Of a stretch of 64,000 nucleotides of DNA, positions 1 to 9,194 are shown piece after piece. Position 1 is the first letter of the stretch; every line of letters starts with the position of its first letter. The stretch is taken from assembly GCA_020796225.1 (NCBI GenBank), contig CM036767.1, forward strand, positions 23,371,138 through 23,435,137, in the 5' to 3' direction. The stretch is from Arion vulgaris. Its lineage: Eukaryota; Mollusca; Gastropoda; Stylommatophora; Arionidae. The position numbers and the translations under genes were made by a program. Under the pieces are notes generated by a model that was given only the letters and a program-made list of their open reading frames with translations, was not told where the DNA came from and did not search any database.

Positions 1-1774
1 ATGCATATATAAACAAGATAAAAGAAAACAGAGAGACTAAAGATGCATATATAAACAAGATAAAAGAAAACAGAGAGACTAAAGATGCATATATAAACAA
101 GATAAAAGAAAACAGAGAGACTAAAGATGCATATATAAACAAGATAAAAGAAAACAGAGAGACTAAAGATGCATATATAAACAAGATAAAAGAAAACAGA
201 GAGACTAAAGATGCATATATAAACAAGATAAAAGAAAACAGAGAGACTAAAGATGCATATATAAACAAGATAAAAGAAAACAGAGAGACTAAAGATGCAT
301 ATATAAACAAGATAAAAGAAAACAGAGAGACTAAAGATGCATATATAAACAAGATAAAAGAAAACAGAGAGACTAAAGATGCATATATAAACAAGATAAA
401 AGAAAACAGAGAGACTAAAGATGCATATATAAACAAGATAAAAGAAAACAGAGAGACTAAAGATGCATATATAAACAAGATAAAAGAAAACAGAGAGACT
501 AAAGATGCATATATAAACAAGATAAAAGAAAACAGAGAGACTAAAGATGCATATATAAACAAGATAAAAGAAAACAGAGAGACTAAAGATGCATATATAA
601 ACAAGATAAAAGAAAACAGAGAGACTAAAGATGCATATATAAACAAGATAAAAGAAAACAGAGAGACTAAAGATGCATATATAAACAAGATAAAAGAAAC
701 AGAAGACTAAAGATGCATATATAAACAAGATAAAAGAAAACAGAGAGACTAAAGATGCATATATAAACAAGATAAAAGAAAACAGAGAGACTAAAGATGC
801 ATATATAAACAAGATAAAAGAAAACAGAGAGACTAAAGATGCATATATAAACAAGATAAAAGAAAACAGAGAGACTAAAGATGCATATATAAACAAGATA
901 AAAGAAAACAGAGAGACTAAAGATGCATATATAAACAAGATAAAAGAAAACAGAGAGCTAAAGATGCATATATAAACAAGATAAAGAAAACAGAGACTAA
1001 AGATGCATATATAAACAAGATAAAAGAAAACAGAGAGACTAAAGATGCATATATAAACAAGATAAAAGAAAACAGAGAGACTAAAGATGCATATATAAAC
1101 AAGATAAAAGAAAACAGAGAGACTAAAGATGCATATATAAACAAGATAAAAGAAAACAGAGAGACTAAAGATGCATATATAAACAAGATAAAAAAACAGA
1201 GAGACTAAAGATGCATATATAAACAAGATAAAAGAAAACAGAGAGACTAAAGATGCATATATAAACAAGATAAAGAAAACAGAGAGACTAAAGATGCATA
1301 TATAAACAAGATAAAAGAAAACAGAGAGACTAAAGATGCATATATAAACAAGATAAAAGAAAACAGAGAGACTAAAGATGCATATATAAACAAGATAAAA
1401 GAAAACAGAGAGACTAAAGATGCATATATAAACAAGATAAAGAAAACAGAGAGACTAAAGATGCATATATAAACAAGATAAAAGAAAACAGAGAGACTAA
1501 AGATGCATATATAAACAAGATAAAAGAAAACAGAGAGACTAAAGGTGCATATATAAACAAGATAAAGAAAACAGAGAGACTAAAGATGCATATATAAACA
1601 AGATAAAAGAAAACAGAGAGACTAAAGATGCATATATAAACAAGATAAAAGAAAACAGAGAGACTAAAGATGCATATATAAACAAGATAAAAGAAAACAG
1701 AGAGACTAAAGATGCATATATAAACAAGATAAAAGAAACAAGAGACTAAAGATGCATATATAAACAAGATAAAA
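1..1774 (+). repeat. 42-bp minisatellite, about 42 copies
   Basis: Head-to-tail copies of a 42-bp unit starting atgcatatataaacaagata, nearly identical, with a few single-base deletions (near 690, 955, 985, 1190) and one A-to-G change near 1545. The array runs off the left edge. Because 42 is 14 codons, one plus-strand frame stays open (AYINKIKENRETKD per unit), but it has no start codon and no known fold. The array leads straight into LINE-type codons GVRSRGKPRKRW at 1775, so the unit may derive from the same LINE C-terminus; that is inference. Confidence 0.95.
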
Positions 1775-1812
1775 GGGGTGAGAAGTAGAGGCAAGCCAAG
1801 AAAACGATGGAG
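1775..1812 (+). mobile_element. LINE C-terminal scrap (GKPRKRW motif)
   Basis: Short plus-strand frame reading GVRSRGKPRKRW. The basic motif G-R/K-P-R-K-R-W is typical of the C-terminal part of non-LTR retrotransposon ORFs. It is sandwiched between the 42-bp and 12-bp arrays. Only about a dozen residues survive, so the LINE group cannot be assigned. Confidence 0.5.
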
Positions 1813-2003
1813 ATAACAGTGGAGATAACAGTGGAGATAACTAGTGGAATAACAGTGAAGATAACAGTGAAGATAACAGTGAAGATAACAGTGAAGATAA
1901 CAGTGAAGATAACAGTGGAGATAACAGTGAAGATAACAGTGGAGATAACAGTGGAGATAACAGTGAAGATAACAGTGAAGATAACAGTGGAGATAACAGT
2001 GAA
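1809..2003 (+). repeat. 12-bp minisatellite (gagataacagtg)
   Basis: About 16 copies of gagataacagtg or gaagataacagtg with one irregular copy (ctagtggaataacag). It sits between the GKPRKRW codons and the RT1 reverse transcriptase codons. In the frame of the downstream RT it reads EDNS or GDNS repeats flowing into SEVDVEKVEDRNLPN, so the array is in frame with the downstream LINE. No sign of function beyond being a repeat. Confidence 0.9.
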
Positions 2004-2067
2004 GTAGACGTAGAAAAAGTCGAAGATAGAAACCTTCCAAATATATATGTTTTCAAATATCTTGGAA

Positions 2068-2320
2068 GTGTTATCAACTACAAAGGAGAAGTGTTATCAA
2101 CTACAAAGGAGAAGTGTTATCAACTACAAAGGAGAAGTGTTATCAACTACAAAGGAGAAGTGTTATCAACTACAAAGGAGAAGTGTTATCAACTACAAAG
2201 GAGAAGTGTTATCAACTACAAAGGAGAAGTGTTATCAACTACAAAGGAGAAGTGTTATCAACTACAAAGGAGAAGTGTTATCAACTACAAAGGAGAAGTG
2301 TTATCAACTACAAAGGAGAA
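2068..2320 (+). repeat. 23-bp minisatellite inside RT1 codons
   Basis: Exactly 11 perfect copies (253 bp) of a 23-bp unit starting gtgttatcaactacaaagga. One copy supplies the RT codons SVINYKGE. The left flank ends GGAAG and the unit ends GAGAAG, so a 4-base direct repeat (GAAG) 23 bases apart could have primed the first slippage. A 23-bp unit shifts frame each copy, so the array destroyed any reading frame. Confidence 0.95.
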
Positions 2321-2675
2321 GCTGAATCTGATATTGACAACAGACTAAGTACGTCACAAACTGCATTCTCTGTCTCTTCAGATAGTCTAGATATCAGCCC
2401 ATTACTGCATCAGAACCAAGATGAACATATACTGCAGCTGTGTACTATCACCTTGACTATACAGATTAGAAGGATGAAGAATGACGGAACATGGTATGTC
2501 TAAACTCTCTTCCTTCCAGACAACCTGTCTGCGAAAGATCTTACGCGTGTTCTGGCCGAAAACTGACCTTCGAGAATTGCTTACACCGTGTCAGCAAGGG
2601 AATATAAGCACCATCATCAAAAACAGAAGAAGAAAATGGATCGGACATGTGATACATAGAGAGACTAACTCAGTC

Positions 2676-2852
2676 ACAAAAACTGTCATTGAGGGACACC
2701 AATTGGTAAACAAAAACTGCCATTGAGGGACATCAATTGGTAAACAAAAACTGCCATTGAGGGACACCAATTGGTAAACAAAAACTGCCATTGAGGGACA
2801 CTAATTGGTAAAGACAAACTGCCATTGAGGGACACCAATTGGTAAACAAAAA
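2676..2852 (+). repeat. 34-bp minisatellite inside RT1 codons
   Basis: Five copies, starting gggacaccaattggtaaaca, at 2693, 2727, 2761, 2795 and 2829 (34 bp apart). They lie between NSVTKT and GRPKTTW of the RT1 LINE, a basic linker in related elements. Mild divergence (one copy has ctaattggtaaagac). Not a multiple of three, so frame is lost. Confidence 0.9.
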
Positions 2853-2990
2853 AGTGGAAGACCCAAAACCACCTGGAGGAGAACAGTAGAACATAAATTG
2901 AAAGAAATAGATCACAGCTGGAATACAATACAGAGGACAGCCAAGAATAGAGAAGAATGATGTCATTTAAGCTCCACGGACATCGCATGC

Positions 2991-2991
<1 letters not shown>

Positions 2992-3027
<36 letters not shown>
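2992..3027. repeat. GA dinucleotide microsatellite
   Basis: About 17 GA dinucleotides immediately 3' of the RT1 LINE, at the place where the LINE 3' end would be. It may be a decayed tail or an independent microsatellite. Confidence 0.9.
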
Positions 3028-3030
<3 letters not shown>

Positions 3031-3430
3031 ATACAAGTAAATATCTTGGATATGAAAGCTAACAACAGGGAGGAATAGAGGTGGATAATACATGCAGATG
3101 TCATCCTCAAAGTCTCAGAAAGTATAAAAAGAATAAGAATTCATGTTGAATAGTTGCCAACCATGACTGGTCCTACCGGACAAGATGGCTCATTAATAAC
3201 CCACATTAACACAATTAAGAAGACAACGTTCGTTGTGATTATCCATCATTTTTCTGATCAAAAATGTGAACTTGGTTTCCTGTTGTCTTTCGTTTATTTC
3301 TTTAAAGTGTGATACTCGAGTGTTCGAATGAAGTTTTCATCAATAACGTAGCAGTGGCTTGACGTCAGAATTTATTTTCACTAGACGAGTTATTTGCCAA
3401 AGCTTGACAAGGTTTTTCCACATCCCCTGA
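3028..3430. other. No recognisable feature
   Basis: AT-rich single-copy sequence with stops in all frames. No coding similarity, RNA fold or repeat seen. Confidence 0.5.
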
Positions 3431-3432
3431 AG

Positions 3433-3485
3433 ACAAATGTAACTATGAGACTGACTGACGTACTACCTACTACTCTAACAAGGCT
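3433..3485 (-). mobile_element. tRNA-Met-like scrap (5' half)
   Basis: On the minus strand this reads gccttgttagagtagtaggt then agtacgtcagtcagtctcatag, resembling the acceptor, D-arm and start of the anticodon arm of an elongator tRNA-Met. The 3' half with box B is missing, so it is not a tRNA gene; it is probably a SINE head or pseudogene. A second scrap of the same kind is at 4316-4362. Confidence 0.4.
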
Positions 3486-3583
3486 GGTGCTGGAATATAC
3501 ACCATAAATGGACATTCCAGAAAATCATCCTTCTATGGTCAGGTGAAGATCACATTCCAATATTGCTAGATTATATTGTTAGA

Positions 3584-3708
3584 TGAGAGCAATATTATAG
3601 AACAGGGTCACAGGACGCGGAGGCAGACTAAGAAGAAGATGGCTACAAGATATTAAGAAAGCGACGTCCTATAAAGGATACGCACCTTGATGATGATGAT
3701 TGTTAGAT
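3584..3708 (+). mobile_element. RT3 LINE 3' end with internal deletion
   Basis: Matches the 3' end of the RT3 copy at 13550-13742 closely: GRRGRLRRRW codons, then directly the last codons TSYKGYAP, stop, and a TGATGATGATGAT tail. About 75 bp present in the longer copy (between IKET and the ATSYKGYAP end) are missing. 5' truncation and a short-repeat tail are normal for target-primed LINE insertions. Confidence 0.8.
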
Positions 3709-3849
3709 TAAACAAAATAATTTTAGAAACATCACAATATATTACAAATTATATTGAAATAGATTGCAAGAGCTTGGATTGAAGATTGGAATTGCTAAAA
3801 AGGAACAGAACCACCAGTAAATTTGAGGTTCATTGAACTGTTAATCGAT

Positions 3850-4315
3850 GGACGCTGTTGTATGACGTATGAATATCTGTTTATGTTGTATAAGTATATG
3901 TGTATGACGTATGAATATCGTTTATGTTTATAATATTATTTATGATGTTGAATATCATGTGTATTGTAAGATATATGTGAACATGAATGTATGAATATCA
4001 GGTTATTGCTGTTAAGATATGTTGTATGATGTATGAATATTAGTGTATGTTGTATAAGTATATGTGTATGACGTATGAATATCAGTGTATGTTGTACGAA
4101 TATATGTAAAAGATGTATGAATCTATGTATATGATGTACAAATATATGTTCATGATGTATGTATATGTGTATGATGTATTAATATGTATATATGATGTAT
4201 GAATATATGCGCATAGTGTATGAATATATGTGTATAGATATATGTGTGATCAATATGTGTATGTATATGTGTATGAATATGTGATGTGTGAATATGTGAT
4301 GTATGAGTGTGTGTT
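3850..4315 (+). repeat. Degenerate AT-rich repeat (tatgatgtatgaatat)
   Basis: Loose repeats of tgtatgatgtatgaatat and variants with no fixed period. Looks like an old decayed minisatellite. No coding content. Confidence 0.7.
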
Positions 4316-4362
4316 TTAAACATTATAAGACTGACGCATTACCTACTGCGCTACCGAGGTAC
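4316..4362 (-). mobile_element. tRNA-Met-like scrap with box A
   Basis: Minus strand reads cctcggtagcgcagtaggta then atgcgtcagtcttataatg. tagcgcagtagg is a good Pol III box A and the layout matches elongator tRNA-Met, but the anticodon loop reads TTATAAT instead of CTCATAA and there is no box B. Truncated SINE head or tRNA pseudogene. Confidence 0.45.
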
Positions 4363-4369
4363 TTAAAAT

Positions 4370-4560
4370 GAATGTGTGCATGACTGTGTGTACAAAAAGC
4401 TGTGAGATCTAGGAATATGTGAATGACTATGTGTGCAATGATCTGTGAGTTCTAGGAATATGTGAATGACTATGTATGTAGTGATCTGTGAGTTCTAGGA
4501 ATATGTGAATGACTATGTGTGTAGTGATCTGTGAGTTCTAGGAATACCTGCATGATTATG
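4370..4560 (+). repeat. 43-bp minisatellite, 4 copies
   Basis: Copies around tgtgagttctaggaatatgt; the ctagga element recurs at 4409, 4452, 4495 and 4538 (43 bp apart). Divergence is moderate. Parent unknown. Confidence 0.85.
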
Positions 4561-4684
4561 TGTATTATCTTCGAATTTCTATTTCAAATATGGATATGTA
4601 TAATATATGACGTATAAATATGCATATATAATTTATCACACAGAATTGTAATAATTTACATATAACTAGTAATGAATCTTAGCG

Positions 4685-5136
4685 ATATTTGCTATTACAC
4701 ATTACTGTATGTATTTGATATTACATATTACTGCATGTATTTGATATTACACATTACTGTATGTATTTGATATTACACATTACTGTATGTATTTGATATT
4801 AAAATTACTGTATGTATTTGCTATTACATATTACTGCATGTATTTGCTATTACACATTACTGCATTACTGCATGCATTTGATATTACACATTACTGTATG
4901 TATTTGATATTACACATTACTGCATGTATTTGATATTACACATTACTGCATGTATTAGATATTACACATTACTGCATGTATTTGATATTACACATTACTG
5001 TATGTATTTGATATTACACATTACTGCATGTATTTGATATTACACATTACTGCATGTATTTGCTATTACACATTACAGTATGTATTTGATATTACACATT
5101 AATGTATGTATTTGATATTACACATTACTACATGTA
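4685..5136 (+). repeat. 26-bp minisatellite, about 17 copies
   Basis: Unit acattactgtatgtatttga plus tattac, with tgta/tgca variants and some partial copies (near 4800 and 4862). No parent element recognised in the flanks. Confidence 0.9.
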
Positions 5137-5812
5137 AAAAACAACAACATTGATTTACTGAATACAAATAAGAAAAAAACAAGAATAATTCATGTAATCT
5201 CCATTTAAACTGTGGAATGTCGAAAACAGGTCATTCTGGTGTATTTACATCGAAACATGAAGACATTGACAACAAATGTAAATGATAGAAAAGAAAAGTG
5301 CAATTGTTTGTAAAGTTATCAATGATTATATGCAAGACTAACTTGATTATGTATTAGTATTAATAAAATGACTTACCTATCAATGGCTTCTGTGATGAAA
5401 ACGTGAATGATTACTCTGGTTGATCAGACTACTAGAAGTCTCATAAATATTCATCTGTTATGTCATGCTACCAATGTCTCAAAGTCTGGTTTGTTCAACT
5501 CTTGAGATTTAATGACCTTTCCTAGAACCATACACACGAATATTTAACAAACTCCTACAGTTTACAGCCTTGTTCTCGATAACACAGTTATCAATGTGTG
5601 GCTACTGTTATGTTATGTTATCGTTGTGACAAATCTACACTAGTCTATATTCACACATTCCGTTATATAATAATATCAATACACACGCATAGTATAATTT
5701 CTCTTACCACATCCACGGACAATGCAACGCTTCAAAACTAACGAACCAACATTCAAACGAACGTTCACTATCTAAAAGATAAACAAAATATTGGTGAAAA
5801 TATTTTAAAAGT
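5137..5812. other. AT-rich sequence without recognised genes
   Basis: No coding similarity in six frames. On the minus strand two good splice-donor strings occur (gtaagt near 5378, gtaagag near 5708), but no exon with coding potential can be tied to them. Confidence 0.4.
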
Positions 5813-5814
5813 GT

Positions 5815-5965
5815 AATGGTGCGCGCCAGCAGTTGGGAAGAGCGCAACACGGGGAAGAGTCAACGTCCAATGTAGAGAGAAGGGAGGGCGTACGATTGTG
5901 AGGGTCGCAGCCATAAATAGCCTGAGCCGCGTGCGCACTGCCAACCGTCTGCCAGAATATCTTTA
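5815..5965 (+). promoter_or_regulatory. GC-richer block with TATA-like box (speculative)
   Basis: A sharp rise in G+C and CpG in an AT-rich setting (gcgcgccagcagttggg, gagggcgtacgattg, agccgcgtgcgcactgcc) with ccataaatag at 5911-5920, 20-30 bases upstream of a GC-rich stretch. The arrangement looks like a core promoter or a first exon. No downstream gene can be recognised, since an S-E SINE starts 130 bp further on. Could equally be part of an unknown element. Confidence 0.25.
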
Positions 5966-6089
5966 TTAATTAATATGTATTAAAGTCTTCGTTTTAGAAA
6001 ACTCGTTAGAAATTATTGGGTCTTTTTTCATTTTGTAACCAACATTAGTAGTGTACCTTCTTTCTTAGAACTGAATTGTTTAATTTGGA

Positions 6090-6535
6090 GACGATTGACT
6101 GGTTGATTGATAGGACCATCATTATCGCACTTCGGTGAGTAACCATGTGTGCTTCGATCTCTTTCTTACACTGAAAGTGCACGTGCACAAACTACGTAAC
6201 ACCAGCGAGGAGGGTCCCCGATGTAATTTTGAAGATGGTGAAGATATTTTTGTAGGAATTATATTTGTTTAAAATCTTTTCTAATGAATTTTGCTCGGAC
6301 AACGCGCTTTCCAGCCTGTTCTTCTCGTGTTTGAACTGCTAAGAGTTCTTTTACGTGCTGAAATTGAACACGGGACTTACGTTTTATCGCCATTCTCCGA
6401 TAGGACTAGGAACACGATCTCACCTACACGTAAATCAGGGATCTCTGGAAACATATGCAGATGTCTCCACGAGGGAGTGAACCTGGTACCTTTGTCACGA
6501 GAGACAACCACATAATCTTTACGCCTCAGAGAGCA
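6090..6535 (-). mobile_element. S-E SINE, near full length
   Basis: Minus strand: tRNA-like head (gaggcgtaaagattatgtgg; box-B-like accaggttcactccc), body with tgagatcgtgttcctagtcc and agaacaggctggaaagcg, an AT stretch with aaaaatatcttcaccatctt, then 3' part gatcgaagcacacatggtta ending gataatgatggtcc and a tatcaatcaa tail. Same family as 28000-29410, 51095-51375, 54900-55610, 58228-58655 and 63840 on. It is the best full-length unexpanded reference together with 58228-58655. Confidence 0.85.
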
Positions 6536-6618
6536 TAAATGTGACTATGGATAGGTCAGTACTATTTGTGATGATATTAGAGAAATATCTGGTCAACCAC
6601 TAGTTGTTCAACAGTTAT

Positions 6619-6826
6619 AAGAAAGAGAAGATGGAGATATGTTATACATAGTCTGTGAAATAAATAATGAAAGAATGACAAAACATACATTGAAATGGGA
6701 AGTCAAGGTTTCAAGAGAGAAAAAAGACGTCCTATGGAAACCCAGAAACGAACTTTACTGAGAAATATCAGACTCACTTCTATACAGGATATTGAGTTGC
6801 TCATGATAGAACGGTATGGATAAATT
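6619..6826 (+). mobile_element. RT1-type LINE C-terminal scrap
   Basis: Plus-strand codons RKRRWRYVIHSL, then after frameshifts KTYIEMGSQGFKREKRRP and TLLRNIRLTSIQDIELLMIERYGW, matching the order in RT1-like elements: RRWRWIGHVL, TKTAL.W.P.GKRKRGRP, TWRRT, then an A.DR.GWR-type end. Heavily decayed. Confidence 0.5.
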
Positions 6827-6839
6827 ACTTCTAGGACCT

Positions 6840-7355
6840 ATGTAAATAATAAAATAATAATAAAGAAAAATAATAAAACTATTTGAACCAAAACGTGTTA
6901 GTCAATTTAAATAATGGCAAAACGTTTTCATTTTTTATAAATTTTAATTAATTTAGATTGATAAATGAGAAAATAGACAGACAGGCAATTTATATCTCTA
7001 TTTCTATCTATATATGTTGTATATCTACCTTTCTATATCAGTGTATCTATTTCTTCCCTACTAGTTTTGTTTAGATATATTTGTCTTTATAATCTCACAT
7101 CCAGTCCACATTTGAGCTAAGCGTCGTGCCGAACTAAAGTTGTTTTTTTTAATGGGAGTTGCAGTTGTTGTTGTGAGCCCGTGCTGTTTTAGTATATAAT
7201 ATTGTCTATTCACCTGCTTCTATGTCTTTCACTAGCTCTTACGCCAGATCTTCTGCTAATTTACAGAAAGGAAAATAACCCATGTTCATACCAAGAGATT
7301 TAGTGGGAAATACGATGTATTCTTCATGTATTTGTCAAGTACCATCGGCACACGA
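6840..7355. other. AT-rich sequence, nothing recognised
   Basis: Contains short ctatct/tatat runs near 6985-7050 and a T8 run at 7142. No gene or element found. Confidence 0.4.
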
Positions 7356-7359
7356 GGAG

Positions 7360-7772
7360 TTTAATTTAGTTTAGTTTAATCGTCGTCTCATCATGAATGC
7401 ACATCGAACCATTTGGTTCCTAGTGCTCCAATCTCCTCCTAAGTATATCTCTCGGCATGTGGCGACTAACGACACCGGTTCTTTGTTGGTTTACTATTCT
7501 TCTGTGGCTACCAGTATAGTGCTCTTGTCTAGCTACACCACATTTGACTTGGAATTATTGCAGTTTGGTTAGTGTTGTAGATTCACCATTATTACTTGAA
7601 TCATTTACACGTCCTTTCTACCTAAGGAAATTCGGAATATCAGCTTGGTCCATTGCTTGCCTGTGTTTTACAACAGCCATACATACAATCCTATCGTCGC
7701 GTTCATTTCCCCTTACAACTGCATGCCCTGGCACCAAAATAAAACTGATTTTTAACACGATGAGTGATGTGG
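7360..7772 (-). mobile_element. RH LINE 3' part: RNase H end and C-terminus
   Basis: Minus strand: RNase H C-terminal motif FILVPGHAVVRGNERDDRI and QAMDQADIPNFLR, then after frameshifts GVARQEHYTGSHRRIVNQ and RTGVVSRH, then DILRRRLEH, and a 3' end similar to the gatcggagcac...gatgatgg end of other RH copies, finishing in a taaac-type tail at 7360-7380. The VPGHAGVRGNERAD motif is the conserved C-terminal helix region of retrotransposon RNase H. Pseudogene. Confidence 0.8.
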
Positions 7773-7774
7773 TC

Positions 7775-7945
7775 CTTTCCTTTACCTCCCAGTGCTTTTC
7801 TGACACCCAATTAAAGTTTGGTCGACGTGCCAGCTGTTACTATCTTTTTAAATAAATGACACAGCTACTATGGAATTGAACCCCGATCACACTCCTAAGA
7901 AGTGAAAGTAAAAACCACTGCGCTACCTCAGCCCTCCTTATGTTG
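7775..7945 (-). mobile_element. S-A SINE with good tRNA head
   Basis: Minus strand: ggctgaggtagcgcagtggt (box A TAGCGCAGTGG), gatcggggttcaattcc (box B GGTTCAATTCC), then the S-A body (cagctggcacgtcgaccaaa, attgggtgtcagaaaagcac, cacatcactcatcgtgt). It stops abruptly where RH LINE sequence begins at 7772, so one element truncates the other. Confidence 0.8.
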
Positions 7946-8011
7946 TTATATGCACTCACATATTATAATCTACGTTCATGAGTTTTCATATCATTGTCAC
8001 TGTCTCTCTAC

Positions 8012-8155
8012 CTATTTCATTCTCTACTTTCTGTCTCTCTATCTATTTCACTGTATCTATTCATGTTCACTGTCGCTCTATCTATTTCACTGTTTCTCTA
8101 TCTATTTCACTTTCTCTCTATCTATTTCACTGTCTCTTTATCTATTTGACGCTAT
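8012..8155 (+). repeat. Pyrimidine-rich repeat (tctctatctatttcactgt)
   Basis: About 7 irregular copies of tctctctatctatttcactg, period about 20-21 with length variation. Parent unknown. Confidence 0.85.
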
Positions 8156-8159
8156 TGTG

Positions 8160-8598
8160 CCGTTCATACAAGATTCCTGATGTCATCATTTTACATTATA
8201 TTTGGGATTTAAAAAAAAAAAAATTTTTAAGATATTGCTAGCTTTTCTCAAACATTTAATCTGACATTTTGTAACGTTTCTCTCCTGTGCTCTTGCCATG
8301 GAACATGTTTGACATTGATAGTACATGACAGTTTAGGAAATGTTATTTATCAGCTGTCGTTTGATATCCAACCCGATGTCTGTGTGTTTGAGTAATGACA
8401 ATATGTGGTATCACTGTTTTTGTTTTCAAACATCAGGTGTCAGTTTATCTTATTTAAGATCTTACATTTGTGCATACATCTTTTTCTGTATGTGTATTCA
8501 ACATTGTCATAGAACAACTCTGAGTTGCTAGATATGGATACACGATGGTTCTCAACCAGTAAAGAAGGCTACATGGTGAGCTAGTCCTTCATCTGTTC
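8160..8598. other. No recognisable feature
   Basis: Includes a T/A homopolymer stretch at 8208-8228. Frames are short; no known motif seen. Confidence 0.4.
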
Positions 8599-8924
8599 AT
8601 TGTTCATTTGAAGATCATCTTCATCGCATATAGGACATGTTCATTAATTGCTTCGATCTCCCCTAAGCATGTCTTCATTTTGTTTAGACTAACAACTTCT
8701 GTTCTGTGATGGTACTGGTGTTTCTTGCTTGGTTTTCCCCTCTTGTCACACACACACATATATCGGTATACATAGCTTGCACAACCGAGATAGAGAATGC
8801 TCTTTATCTTCTTCGTTGAAATCTTCATAGCGTATGTTTTCTCTTAGAGCACTGATGATGTCGCATTTTCAAATAGAATGCCCATTCACAGTTGCAACAT
8901 TGCTGGCCAGTGCAGACACTCTCT

Positions 8925-9158
8925 CATTTCCCTTCACTCCAGCATGACTTCCCTTCACTCCAGCATGACTTCCCTTCACTCCAGAATGACTTCCCTTCAC
9001 TCCAGCATGACTTCCCTTCACTCCAGCATGACTTCCCTTCACTCCAGCATGACTTCCCTTCACTCCAGCATGACTTCCCTTCACTCCAGCATGACTTCCC
9101 TTCACTCCAGCATGACTTCCCTTCACTCCAGCATGACTTCCCTTCACTCCAGCATGAC
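8925..9158 (-). repeat. 21-bp minisatellite in RNase H HAGVKG codons
   Basis: Eleven copies of ttcccttcactccagcatga plus c (plus strand). On the minus strand each copy encodes GSHAGVK, in frame with RNase H codons QGHAGVKG before and KGNERVSALAS after. One copy has aga for agc. Because 21 is a multiple of three the frame is kept, so the protein motif could have been lengthened without loss of frame. Confidence 0.95.
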
Positions 9159-9194
9159 CTTGGACAAAGATGAAAATGAGTCTCTGGATTTTCG

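Larger units (their letters stand above)
2004..2990 (+). mobile_element. RT1 LINE, RT thumb to C-terminus, degenerate
   Basis: Plus-strand codons follow the usual order of the C-terminal half of a non-LTR retrotransposon ORF: FKYLGSVINYKGE (2052 on), then AESDIDNRLSTSQTAF, CLRKILRVFWPKTDLRELL, RRRKWIGHVIHRETNSVTKT, and after 2853 GRPKTTWRRTVEHKLKEI and TAKNREE followed by TGA where the family has Trp. RT catalytic residues lie upstream and are absent. The frame is broken by a frameshift near 2480, by stops, and by two internal arrays (2068-2320, 2676-2852). A shorter RT1 copy without these arrays lies at 57075-57295. Dead element; group assignment is from motif order only. Confidence 0.8.

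Noticed and set aside
5371..5720. Minus-strand exons suggested by gtaagt and gtaagag donor strings
   Set aside because: The only candidate exon between acceptor- and donor-like strings is about 13 bp, and no coding frame connects them.
7618..7806. 62-codon minus frame as a single small protein
   Set aside because: It reads through an S-A SINE end into RNase H codons; a junction artefact.
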